From Symsagittifera roscoffensis (Eukaryota; Xenacoelomorpha; Acoela; Convolutidae), in the NCBI RefSeq assembly GCF_963678635.1, contig NC_087070.1, positions 18,883,318 through 18,947,317 on the forward strand: 64,000 nucleotides of DNA, in the 5' to 3' direction. The notes under the pieces were generated by a model, which was not told the origin of the DNA, did no database searches, and saw nothing but the letters and a program-made list of their open reading frames with translations. Below are positions 35,701-46,269 of the stretch, in pieces. The position numbers were made by a program, and so were the translations under genes. How positions within the stretch are numbered: position 1 is the stretch's first letter; each line of letters starts with the position of its first letter.

Positions 35701-37019
35701 TTTGCATAGCTTGCAATGGTTTGCACAAAGTTAGGCTTGATAAAAGCAAACTGTCACGTCAAGATGCATTGAAATTTTTGACGATGTTCGCTGGTACGAC
35801 TTCACATTCAAAAATGATACGCGAAAAATCGAAAAAATTTTGTTAAGCAAGCTATCAAGCAACGAATTTTTAAAACACTTAAAAGTTCTTCGATGGCTAC
35901 ATTGGTTCGGAAAAAAATATTGATTCATAAATCAGGCTTTTCAAATTTGAAACCTAGTTTTCTTTCAAAATTTTTTGGTTGCCTGAAAACTTTCCTTATT
36001 CGAAAATTTCTTTGATGCCAGCTTTCAATTCAGTTTCACAGCAGTAAAGCAATTCGAACCGTTTTAATAGCTACTGTTGGTTCAAATAAAAAATTTTTGA
36101 GATTCTTGGAACCAAAATTTCAAAAGACGAATTTTTGAACCAAAATCAATTAGTTTTGAAGGATAAAAAGATTCATTAAAATTAAAAACAAGCTATCCTG
36201 GGATAAAACGGAAGCAATTTAAGTCAACGGAGTGAACGTTTGCCAAGTTTTTTTAAATAAAAAGTTCCAGCAGTTAAATTTTTATTAACTTCAAATTAAA
36301 TTGAAAGCTTGAACTGTTCAGCCATATTTTCAAATTTCTCTCATCTTAATAGTTTGTATAGATGCTAATTAGTTTGCCCTAATGCCTGACGCAAGCCATC
36401 AAAGCAATCCACTGTTTTACTGTCTTCAGTTACGTCGCAAAACGTAGAAAAATCTTTAACCAAAAAAAATTTGGCGTGTTCTAGCCCTTTACAGCCTTCC
36501 TTCCAAAACGTAAGATGTTTTAGAATGAGTGCATGTTAAGCCAAGTTTGAGAAAAGGGTACTTTTAATCGCTAATAGTTAACAAAGCTTTACTAACTTAG
36601 GAGAGGTTGCTCGGTTGTTTGGTTCACGTCTTTTGCATCTTAACACTATGCTTCTAACGTCTTTCATATTTCAATTGACATAGAAATTAATAAAATAAAA
36701 ATGACTCTCAAGAACACTCTCGATTGTGGACTCTGAACATTTAAAAATAACTCATATTCTAATATGCGGAGTCCCTCCACGCACATGGTAACAAAAAACT
36801 GTTCATCGACACCTGGGCTTAACAAATCATTGGATAGTATTTATCTGGAAACTATTATTGGAAAAATTTTGTGAAACTATGAAAAATTTTCAAAGCATTT
36901 TCAAACTTATCGAGAATGATCCATATTTAGAAATAAAACAAATTTCAGAGCGTCAGGACATTTTGTCTAGAAATTCTTCTTCGACCTTAATATAAATCTT
37001 GGTTTGAAACTTATCCCAA
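35701..37019. other. AT-rich stretch, no gene seen
   Basis: Many poly-A and poly-T runs and no supported frame. Short echoes such as AGCAATTCGAACCGTTTT and GCTTGAACTG recur loosely here and to 39400, which may be relics of a very old repeat. Confidence 0.4.
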
Positions 37020-37830
37020 TTGGCTTTGCGCGGCTCTGCCCTGCACTGCCTTGCACACCATGTCTGCCTTGTCTTGCGTTGCCCTGCTTTGCTTTACGCT
37101 GCGCTGCGCTGCGCTGCCTTGCTCCTCCTTGCACTGCCTTTTCATTCCTTGCCTCTACCATGCCCTGCACCGCGTTGCACTTCCTTGATCTGCTTATCCG
37201 TGGCTCCTTGGCCTCGCTGCTTTTGCCCTGCCTTGGTTAGCTCTGCCTTGATTTACCATACACTGCCTTGCCTTGCTCTATCCTACCGTAAATCATCTTT
37301 TGCTGCCTTGCTTTTCGCTGCCTTGTTGCACTACCCATCCTTGCTTTCCCTTGACCCTCCTTGCGCTCTGCTACCTTGCCTTGCGATTCCTTGCGCTGTC
37401 CTATCTTGTAATGCGCTGCCTTACTTGCCTTGCCTTGCCTTGTCCAATGTTTCGCTGTCCTATCTTGACCTGCGCTGCCTTACTTGCCTTGTCTTGCCTT
37501 CTCCAGCGTTTCTCTGCGCAACTTTACTACAACCTTCCTTGCTTTGAGCTGCCCTGCCCTGCTTTGCGTGATCTGCAATACACCTCCTTGCCCTGCACTG
37601 CCCTTACTGTCCTGCCCTCCTTGGGCTGCCCTGTGCTGCTTTTAATTGCGCTGCGCCGCTTTGCATGTCACTACTTGCCTTGCGCTGCCTTGTTTGCGCT
37701 GCGAGGCCTTGCCATGCCCCTCCTTGCCCTGCTTTGCCTTTCACTGCCCTGCCCTATTATGCCATGCCCTGCCTTACGCTGACCTGTCCCTCCTTACCGT
37801 GTGCCGCCCTGCCTTGCTTTACATTAAAAA
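37020..37830. repeat. Degenerate TGCCT/TGCCC pentamer tract, about 810 bp
   Basis: Almost all of this stretch is built of five-base words such as TGCCT, TGCCC, TGCGC and TGCTT on the plus strand. It is C- and T-rich in an otherwise AT-rich region. Long frames on the plus strand (rich in Leu, Pro, Cys and Ala) follow from the repeat and are not genes. Edges are sharp. Confidence 0.9.
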
Positions 37831-37854
37831 GATAACTTAATAATTTTTAAAACA

Positions 37855-37917
37855 TAAATCAATTCGCAGAGCTTAAATCAATTCGCAGAGCTTGAATCAA
37901 TTCGCACAAATCAATTG
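37855..37917. repeat. Short tandem repeat, 19-bp unit
   Basis: TAAATCAATTCGCAGAGCT at 37855-37873 is repeated exactly at 37874-37892 and again with changes to 37911, right after the pentamer tract. Confidence 0.85.
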
Positions 37918-39268
37918 TTTTCGAGCTTAAATGCAGTGGTGAAAAAATGCAATTTTTCAATTTGTTTTCTTAACACACATCGATTTGCCAAAAAAAGTTT
38001 TCAACAGCTTGAATCAATTTGCAACATAGCAAAATCGATTCTTACCTTTTTTAACAATCTGTGCAAGCAATGAAAAAAAAATATTTCAATCTGTTTTCGT
38101 AAACTCAAAAAATTTGGCTTTTTTCAGACGTCAAAAACGTGACTCAATTTTTGAAACGGTTATTTTTTCAAGGGAGATCTTCAACAAAATCAAAATTTTC
38201 ATGTTGTCTTCATGGGACAGGAGAAAACTCTCAAATTCTTTTTTTAAAGTTTTGACTCCCCTAACTTCGTTTTAAATCTTTTAAATCAAATTGTTTTCCC
38301 ACATGAAATCAAATCGTCAAAAACTGATGTTTCGTTTTTGAATTATCAAGGTAGAAATTAATCTGTGGTAAAATTAGGCTTGTTTCGTTAGCTTGAATTG
38401 GTTTGCAAACGTTTTCTTCTCTTAAGCAAGTCTGAAATGGCAATTTATCTGCTTTAAAACTCATAGCTTAAGATGGTTTACGTCAAGGCAAATTTTTTAG
38501 CAACCTCCTTAGCAATATAATTTTGATATAATTCAAACTGTATTTATATCCTGAATCATGACCCGAGAATTTAGATTTATTGAGCGAAAAGTTGTTGTTT
38601 CATAGCTAATTATAGAGCAAAAACAATTTCAACTTGTTTTAATAACATCGTTCGATTTTTAAAAAAAATCAAACTTTCGTCAAGCAAGAATCGTATGGAA
38701 CATTTATCTATATTTCAGCAGCTCAATCTTTGTTAAAAAAAAACGTATTTTTCGAGAACGATGTTCAGGCAATAAAACTTCATATGCACATAGTTTTCAT
38801 AACTTTAGTCGGTTCACAAAAAAGTGCAGTTTTTTCATGCAAGCTGTTGAGCAATAAAATTTTTTCATGTCAAAAAAATTTTAAAAAAAACTATTTTTCA
38901 AATGTGCCATTCGCGCAATAAAATTTTGCAAACTTGGAAGATTTTTTTCAGCATTAATAAATTCTCGAATTATTAAAGCATGCATCGTTTCTCAAGCATG
39001 CTAGAGAGCGATAGAATTTTGAATGATTTTAAGTTTTTCCTGCCTGAATCAAACTGCTTAAAAGAGATAACGAAAACCAAGTTGACATAAATTCGAGTTT
39101 TTTCTTTAAAAACCTTTATTTGCACAAAATTTTTCAAGTTATGGAAGAAAATTAAATAATTACCAAGTTATAAGGCTCAACAGCTTGCCCAAGACTTCAA
39201 AGTTGTGTCGATCAAATTTTGGCTTGAGAGTACTTAAACCTCGCGACATTTTGGAAGCAAGCTAAGCA
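37918..39268. other. AT-rich stretch, no gene seen
   Basis: No frame that I can support. The 63-codon frame at 38730-38921 is Lys/Phe/Asn-rich as expected from base composition. Loose repeats of GCTTGAATCAATTTGC type occur (37998, 38391, 39349). Confidence 0.4.
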
Positions 39269-39340
39269 AACTAGAATTATTATAAATTTTTTAGTTTCTT
39301 ACTCGAGTAAGAAACTGAAAAATTTATAATAACTCTAGTT
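39269..39340. repeat. 72-bp near-perfect palindrome
   Basis: The two 36-base halves are reverse complements with two mismatches, with no spacer. The centre is TTACTCGAGTAA between 39304 and 39305. It can form a cruciform or a long hairpin. No similar sequence is seen elsewhere in the window. Confidence 0.95.
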
Positions 39341-39768
39341 ACTTCTGTAGCTTGAAATCGTTTGCGACTTTTCAATTTTTGAATGCTAGTTTTCAGGAGA
39401 AAAAAAAACCGTTTTCGTGAACTTGGCATTTGTTTGAAACACTTAATTGGTTGAAACACTTATTTTTTTGCGGACTGATTCATTTTCTCACTTATTTTCA
39501 AAATGAAAGCCTTTGCCTTTGCAAATGTTTCAAACAAAAAACCGGCGAGTGAAGGTAAGATTTCAAACTGAACCGAATTGATCTTTTCTGAGATGTTAAA
39601 TTAAAACAAAAAATCAGAAACGTTCATACTCAGAGTTGTGAAAGCTCTAGACTTTTCTCGTTAGATTTTGCAAAGTTATTAGGCTTTCATAAGCACTGTG
39701 GTCCAAGCTTTCTAAAACGCTGCCCCGGTTAAAGGACAAAACTTTGCGTTCGTAGCGCATTTTTGTTT

Positions 39769-40224
39769 TCAATTAAAATGAAAGATATCGTCACGTACAT
39801 GTTGGCCAAATGATGAGTGACTAATGTAGGCCACAACAGCGGTATAAGCAATAAGTTGTTTATTCAAGATTTCATTATCAACTTGTAGCTTTTGACGATG
39901 AACGTGTAAGGCGGCGATCATAGAAATTAAAATCAAAATAATAATAACGGCTGTTATCAAAATTATAACAGACAAAATGACAATCACAACAAAATGCCAT
40001 CTCGGAACAGCTATTATGGTTGCATCTTGAAAAGCGACAGCTACATCGTTTCCATTAGAACTTGGTTTCTCCAAAACATCCGCATATTCTACAGATTCGC
40101 AGTTCTGATTAGTATCTCGAGACTGATAAGAACTGTAATAATTGTGAGTTGGATTCATGATGTCAAAAAACACGCTGTGGTTTTCAAATTTTTTTCTTAG
40201 CAAATCGATTATAGACAGTTTCAA
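39769..40224 (-). CDS. Putative single-pass membrane protein, unrecognised
   Basis: 151 codons with a very hydrophobic span at about residues 78-106 (VVIVILSVIILITAVIIILI) preceded by a polar N-terminal region rich in Asn, Ser and Tyr and followed by a positively charged HVHRQK. The topology fits one membrane helix with a short tail after it. A second start, MNPTHNYY at residue 23, is equally possible. No family is recognised and no neighbour helps. AT-rich DNA often gives Ile/Val/Leu runs by chance, but 151 codons with a clear polar-hydrophobic-polar layout is longer than the background here. Confidence 0.4.
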   Translation of the reverse strand: MKLSIIDLLRKKFENHSVFFDIMNPTHNYYSSYQSRDTNQNCESVEYADVLEKPSSNGNDVAVAFQDATIIAVPRWHFVVIVILSVIILITAVIIILILISMIAALHVHRQKLQVDNEILNKQLIAYTAVVAYISHSSFGQHVRDDIFHFN

Positions 40225-40404
40225 AGTATAGTTGTTTAGCGTATTGTGAACATTACGATTGTTATATAAGACGTTTGTAACAAATCATAACCTGCTTTAG
40301 AAAAGAGAAACTCTCATGTTTTTTTTTGCATATCTCTGAACGGTAGATATTTTGAAGCTCATATTTGAATTACGCAGCGCTCTAAGCATTTTCTTCTCTG
40401 CTGT

Positions 40405-40614
40405 CTAGCAATTCAAACATGGAGGCGAAGCATTAAGTTTTTCTCTTTTGAGGAAAGTTTTTAATAAACTATAACAAAAAAACACTATGAGCGCCAATAC
40501 AATCGATAATGGCTTTATTAGATCAGCGCAATTGGAGCATTTTGAATTGTTTTTACACCCAGGCGAAGCCGAAGTTCGCAGTAATGTCGATACAAGAAAA
40601 ACAAGGCATTGCAA
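40405..40614 (-). CDS. Small Cys-containing membrane-protein-like frame
   Basis: 69 codons. An N-terminal hydrophobic start (MQCLVFLVSTLL) could be a signal peptide. A Cys-rich bit follows (PGCKNNSKCSNC, residues 18-29), then a membrane-like span at residues 34-52 and a basic end closing with Cys residues. A 73-codon frame is open on the other strand over the same DNA (40487-40708), so the strand is uncertain. Confidence 0.25.
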   Translation of the reverse strand: MQCLVFLVSTLLRTSASPGCKNNSKCSNCADLIKPLSIVLALIVFFCYSLLKTFLKREKLNASPPCLNC

Positions 40615-41712
40615 GCCAGGACACCCAAAAGGAGACGAAAGCCATTACAACGATTTAAAAAATGTCAGTAAAATCAACAAATTTTTTTTTACCTCAGATA
40701 GTATTTGAGGAAGCAAATACGAGAAATACTATCGCTAGCGTTAAATAAGCATTCAAAAATTAGACCAATTAAAAATTAAAAAAATATATTCGAAAAAAAA
40801 TTTCTCATAAAAGGAGGTTCGGTTCTTCGAAATTTTTCGAAAACTATTCTTCAACGAAAAATTTATTCATGAAGTTGAATTATTTTTTGCCATTTCTTAT
40901 TAGCAATTGTTGCCGATCAAACTTTTCACATAATAGATACTTCATTTAAATAGCAACAACAAATTTGAAAAATGTATTTTACCAAATGCCAAGAAGAAAT
41001 TCTTTCCTGAAGAGTTCCTTTTTAAAAGAAAATCCTCACTTGGAGTCACTTGAATTCATCAAAATCTCAATCTTTATTTTCAACCAGAAAAAAGGAACCG
41101 CACGGAAAAATAAAAGTCACATCCTTGTATGCTAAAATTTTCATCATAATTTATTTCTAATTAATTAGACTAGTCGAACCAAATTGTTTAGTTCTTTGTA
41201 TTATGTGAATGTTTGTCCAGTTGTAAAATTTTTGTTGGTCTAAAACTCTATGTATTGCTCCACTGTTGTCAGTTGTAAGTTATTACCTAAATTTGTGCTT
41301 CGTTTTCACGCACAAAATTGTAAAATTGCAAACACATCAACAGCGGTGGCCGTGTCTGGCAGAGTCTTAGCAATGATTAGCTTTTGAAATATTGAACAAT
41401 GACAAAAATAAAGAAAATTGTTAAGAATGTTAGAATATTTTTAACTATTAAACAGAACGCAATAAACATTTTGATTTTTGCCGCTCTCTTATTTTTTTTT
41501 TTTGAGAGAGAGAGAGAGCAATTGTCAAAGGTTTAAGGAGCAACACGCGCAACCATCCAAAAGATGAACTTTTTACTTAATGAATGTATCCTAAACTCAC
41601 TTAAGCAACGCAAAAGTCAGGACCTATGAACGATCTCATTATCGGTATTTATGAAAACGCATAGCACTATTTTTTCAATTTTGTTTCAAAATGCCGTCGA
41701 AAAACAAGACAA
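40615..41712. other. AT-rich stretch with a GA microsatellite
   Basis: No gene seen apart from the end of the small plus-strand frame mentioned at 40405. A (GA)n run lies at 41504-41518 just after a poly-T. Confidence 0.5.
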
Positions 41713-42238
41713 GACTGCTCGTATCAGGGCGAAGCCTTGAATGTTCCGTTTGCTTTTTAAGGTTTATGGAGCAGCAAGAATGACATTAAAAAATTCAATG
41801 AAATAAAATCAAATGAAAAATTTTTTTTCTAAAATTTGATTTTTTTAAAGTATCCCCCCACACGCCATTTAAAGTACAAAAGGACAGATTTCGCTCCTTG
41901 TAACAAACAAATTATGTCAAATAAGCTTCTTTTTACCAATTTGGAACGATTTCTAAGACGGATTAACTCTCCGCTTACGCGTTATTAGCGCGAAATATAT
42001 CGCGCGTTAACTGTCCCAAATTGGTCAAAATGGCAATCTTTAAAACCCTGTAACTTTACGAAAAATGATCACAGGTGAAATATCTTTTCAAATTTGAGCT
42101 CAGGACAACAATACCTTTTGATTGATGAAAAAAAATTTCCGTCAAAAATGGCTAGTTAAAAAGTCGAAGTTTGTCTGAAGAAAAAATAAACCAACCCCTA
42201 GCACAAATATTCCGTTACTTTCGTATCGAAAGTCGGAG
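41713..42238. repeat. 500-bp hairpin-ended repeat, copy 1
   Basis: Starts with ACTGCTCGTATCAGGGCGAA and ends with the hairpin ACTTTCG-TAT-CGAAAGT (42217-42233) inside CCG...CGG. Internal landmarks are TTCGCTCCTTGTAACAA, CCAATTTGGAACGATTTCTA and a CpG-rich imperfect palindrome (AGCGCGA ... TCGCGCG). There is no coding frame. It is in the same orientation as copies 2 and 3, and was probably spread as a non-autonomous mobile element. The class is uncertain. Confidence 0.85.
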
Positions 42239-42942
42239 CAAAAAGTTTTTTTCGTCAAGCTTGCAATCGTGTTTTTCCAAACAACTCAGCTATCACTGCA
42301 TCTTGAACCAAAAAAAAACCTTTAAGGCAGCTTGAGCAATGAACAACAAAAACAAGAAATCGATGGAGGTGGAATCATATTTATCCTCAAGTTTGTGTTT
42401 TGTGCGTTGATGACTCCAGAGAGTGACGTTAAACGTTTGATGACAAAGATAGAACGTATTGCTTGGAAACATTTTGGAAATGATTGCAAGCAAAATGATT
42501 TAGAAAATTATAAAGTTAATGAAATTTAAAACAGCTCAGAACAAAAAAAATTCGTTTCCTACTAGATTACGAAGCATCAGCTAGTGAGAGAAAAAGCTAA
42601 CGTCATTTGGTGTTTGAAACTAAATTCAGTTACTGGTTGAGGAAAAAATGCAATGATGCTTTAAAGATAAATATTGTATTTTCATGTCATGATTTTTCAT
42701 GCAAGAAGCCAAGTTGCGGTTAACTATTAGTTTTGTTTTCAATTTTGTGCGGTTTTCTTGGCTAATAACTACTAAACATGGGAATATGATAAAAATTTTG
42801 CCAAGATTTTTTTATGGTGGTTACAGATTTTTCATGGTCCGGTAAGAGAGGTTTAGACTTCAAAGTTTGACAAACAAAATACGCTTTTCTTGTTTGAAGA
42901 AACTTGCAAGCAAAAAGGTATTCCAATAGCAACTTCAAACAA
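42239..42942. other. Spacer between hairpin repeats
   Basis: Opposing frames of about 65 codons at 42293-42529 overlap each other on both strands and have no recognisable content. I see no gene. Confidence 0.4.
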
Positions 42943-43429
42943 GACTGCTCGTATCAGGGCGAAGCCCTGAATGTTCCGACTGCATTTTAAGGTTTATGGA
43001 GCAGTAATAATATTAAAAAATTCAATGAAATAAAGCAAAATGGAAAAAAAAATCTAAAATTTGAAATTTTCAAAAGGATAGATTTCGCTCCTTGTAACAA
43101 ACAAATTATGTCAAATAAGCTTCTTTTTACCAATTTGGAACGATTTCTAAGAGGATTAACTCTCCGCTTACGCGTTAATAGCGCGAAATCTATCGCGCGT
43201 TAATTGTCCCAAATTGGTCAAAATGACAATCTTTAAAACCCTGTAACTTTACGAAAAATGATCACGGGTGAAATATCTTTACACAATTGAGCTCAAGACA
43301 ACAATACCTTTCGAATGATTTAAAAAATTTTGTCAAAAATGGCTAGTTAAAAAGTCAAAATTTGTCTGAAGAAAAAAAAACCACCCCGAGCACAAATATT
43401 CCGTTACTTTCGTATCGAAAGTCGGAACA
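42943..43429. repeat. 500-bp hairpin-ended repeat, copy 2
   Basis: It contains the perfect hairpin TCAGGGC-GAA-GCCCTGA (42954-42970), enclosed by a perfect outer pair ACTGCTC (42944-42950) and GAGCAGT (42999-43005). The end hairpin is at 43406-43422. It lost about 30 bp relative to copy 1 after the ATGGAAAA region. Confidence 0.85.
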
Positions 43430-44031
43430 AAAATGTATATTTAAGAAACTTTACGGATTTTATTAGAAAAAATCTAGAAGAGTTTCCTCTCATGTTTCAC
43501 GATGTAATGACATAAATTCAATCAGTTTAGCTACAGCACGTAGACAGAAGAGATTAGATTTGACATTCAGCACTCAACAAAAAAACTATTTCAACGCTTC
43601 AAAATTGTTTGTTCGAATCACCTTGCGAAGTTCGCGTTAGAGCGTTCAAAAGGCATTGGAACCATGCCACACGACGAGAAGCTAAATAATTCCAATAGCC
43701 ATTGACTCACAGCTTGGACATTTACAGTCAAGCTTAATTAAGTACGTTCGTTTGGAGCCATTCAGAGACCTCAAAATGAGACAAAGTATTCTTTTCAGAG
43801 AATTTCGCTTACCGTTTTCTGGTTACCATGAGTATACCCACTCTTGCTTAAATATGATGAATTGTGAAAGTATCATGATACCTAAAACACACAAGTACAG
43901 TTAAAATTAGTATACGTTAATTTAGGAGGGGACAAGTTACGATATAATTGTGCTGTGCTTAGCTTGATCCATAACATATGTAAAAACTCTCAATCTGCCT
44001 AAATCAACATAAATAGAAGATAGGTAAAACC
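43430..44031. other. Spacer, no gene seen
   Basis: AT-rich unique DNA with no supported feature. Confidence 0.4.
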
Positions 44032-44381
44032 AGACTGCTCGTATCAGGGCAAAGCCCTGAAAGTTCCGACTGCCTTTTACCGTTTATGGAGCAGTAATAA
44101 CATAAACAACATAGAAAATTAAATGAAATTAAAAAATGAAAAACTTTTTTCTAAAAATTGAAAATTTTTCGATAAAAATCATCCCCCCACACGCCATATA
44201 AAGTACAAAACAATAGAATTCGCTCCTTGTAACAAATCAATTATGGCAAATAGGCTCCTTTCAACCAATTTGGAACGATTTCTAAGACGGATTAAATCTC
44301 CGCTTACGCGTTAATGGCGCAAATTATATCGCGCGTTAATTGTTCCGCGCGTTCCTAATGGCGCAAATTATATCGCGCAGT
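44032..44381. repeat. 500-bp hairpin-ended repeat, copy 3, truncated
   Basis: It keeps the front hairpin (44044-44060, loop AAA in place of GAA) and outer pair (44034-44040 with 44089-44095), and runs to the CpG-rich palindrome. That piece is partly doubled (44345-44380). It then stops where the LTR/TIR-like arm starts at 44382, so the larger element may have landed in it. Confidence 0.8.
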
Positions 44382-44673
44382 CCTAATCTTACTCTTATAT
44401 CTACTAGTCTCAGGGTGTTTAACTAGTCTCTGCTAGGCTCAATAGATCTAGAGTATACTGGCTGATTGCGATTGCTAAAGTTCTCTTGGAGAAGTAACTA
44501 TTTTCTAAGTTAAATTCAAATCTCTCTGGTGCTGAAATCACAAGTAATTTTAGCATTTACAAATAAGTGCGTTGTTAGTTAGATTGATCATGATTGACTA
44601 ATATTAAGTATTTTATAGTGATAAAATATCTAATTTATAACCAATAATAAAATGTAGTTTAGATCTGGTTCCA
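44382..44673 (-). repeat. LTR- or TIR-like arm of the env-bearing element
   Basis: Matches the right arm of the foldback at 22120-22455. In the minus direction it begins TGGAACC right after CCCCGGATGGG and contains TATAAAATA-like and TATAAGAG-like stretches. Starting with TG and lying at the 3' side of the minus-strand element fits a 3' LTR. The far end is cut, so the CA end cannot be checked. Confidence 0.55.
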
Positions 44674-46260
44674 CCCATCCGGGGTTTACAGAGTTTTTTA
44701 GATTTATCATCTTCTTTCTGCAAGTGGAGGATGGATGATGATCGCTGGTATTTGGCGAACATCATTTTCTTATTTGGTTCCTCTTGAAGAAGAACGTTCC
44801 ATGAATCTGGAGTCATGGATATGAAGTTGTTAGTTTGTCATTCGACAAAGACTGTGACCGCCAATGAAATCAATCTGATTTCAAAATGGTTTGCTAATAA
44901 TTGACCGTTCTGCTTTAGTGGAGAACTGGCTGTGTCTCATTCTGGTCTGGGAATGGCATGAAGATCGTGTTTGGAGGGAAGCCTTCTAACTCGGATCTGT
45001 ACGTATACTTGAACATCGAGGTGGTCATTGGTCTGATTCAATGAAGTCCTTTTCTGCGAAGTTTAGTCGTACTCTAAATCATTTGAGTCGTGGTTGTGAG
45101 CGGCATATTGGTTTTGGTTAGCCATTCTGTAGGTCGAGTGTGATGGAGTCGTCTGGTCTTTGGATGTTCGTCTTTGTAGTTGTGTATGATCTATATACTG
45201 CATAATGTGATTTACATTTTATAAAACTTGATTAATTTAGTTTTTTAGTTATGATTTTGGTTAATTATTTTTGCAAAAGCGTTTAGGTTTTATTTCAGTC
45301 ATTTATAAGAGTTACTCACCCTTGAGTACCTCTTGTTAAAAAGATTGTGTGGTCACAAAGCGTGGGTGTAGCACGGTGGGTTGGGCCGGCTATAGAACAT
45401 GCTCAGGACGTCCTCTCTGGTGGGTTAGGCCAGGAATGGGAGTATGATTTCATGCTGCTTCTTTGAGGGGTCCTGTTTTGTGCTAACGTTTTATGTTGTA
45501 CTGTTTCTGGTTTTTCTTTTGTTATTTTGGTTGTGTCCTTTTCTCAAAAATGAAATTGTTTTTGGTTTGGGTTTGTCTTACGACTTTTTGGTGTTTTATG
45601 ATTTCTTTCTTAGACTTGGTAATAGTCTTCAAAAGAATAAATTATCCAATTTTAAGCTGGTTTAATCCGGTTTGGTTTTCTTTTCTTAGTCATGCTGTTA
45701 GTTTGTGGTTTATGGTGTTTAGTAAGCTGCGTTGGTTAGTTTAGGTTATTATATAATTCCTTTCCAACCGGGACACAGAAAACTGGAAACTTGTTATCGC
45801 TTATTTGAATTATTGTTAGTGAAAACTTATAACTTGAAATCATTATTTTAATCAATTCTTCGTGGGCGAGCTGAGCGATTTTGGATAGAATTCTTGTGCG
45901 AGCAATTGAAAAGATATAAAAGGTTAGTTCTGCTTTCTTCTTTGTTACAAATTTCCTACTTAAAAACTGAATTTTACTGCTTTATGGGGGTCTGAAATTA
46001 TAAACTTATTTTCATCGTAATTAATTTTTTTTACATTTGGGGAAATAACTTATAAATTAATTTACTACTTAGGTTATGAATCCTACTGCATCATTTAGTG
46101 CTAAAGGTTTAAAAGAGTGTATTATGATAAAAGAATTTGTATTTTTCTTTGATTTTCCTCTTGTTGTAGGTGATGGTGGTGTAAAGACTAAAAGAATGAA
46201 TTAAACATTGATAAAAATGGTTAGTTTAAATTTGAAATAATTAGTTTTAAATTATGCAAT
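44674..46260 (-). repeat. Non-coding 3' region of the env-bearing element
   Basis: Matches 22456-23650 in its first 1.2 kb (to about 45870). T/G-rich on the plus strand. Plus-strand frames at 45444-45744 encode Phe/Leu-rich low-complexity sequence and are probably chance. From 45880 to 46260 the sequence is not shared with the other copy. Confidence 0.6.
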
Positions 46261-46269
46261 TTATATTTA

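Noticed and set aside
35412-35846. Open frames spanning the region of unknown bases on both strands
   Set aside because: They are open only because 200 N bases are translated as unknown residues.
37020-37830. Interstitial telomere repeat
   Set aside because: The pentamer words do not match TTAGG, TTAGGG or TTAGGC units on either strand.
37004-37840. Long plus-strand frames of up to 175 codons rich in Leu, Pro, Cys and Ala
   Set aside because: They follow directly from the TGCCT-type repeat. No stop can arise easily in such words and all three frames look alike.
42293-42529. Overlapping 66-codon frames on both strands
   Set aside because: No conservation, no motif and mutually exclusive. 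Best taken as chance.
43600-43640. TTCGAATC motif considered as a tRNA B box
   Set aside because: No matching A box or cloverleaf arms nearby. No tRNA gene could be folded anywhere in the window by eye.
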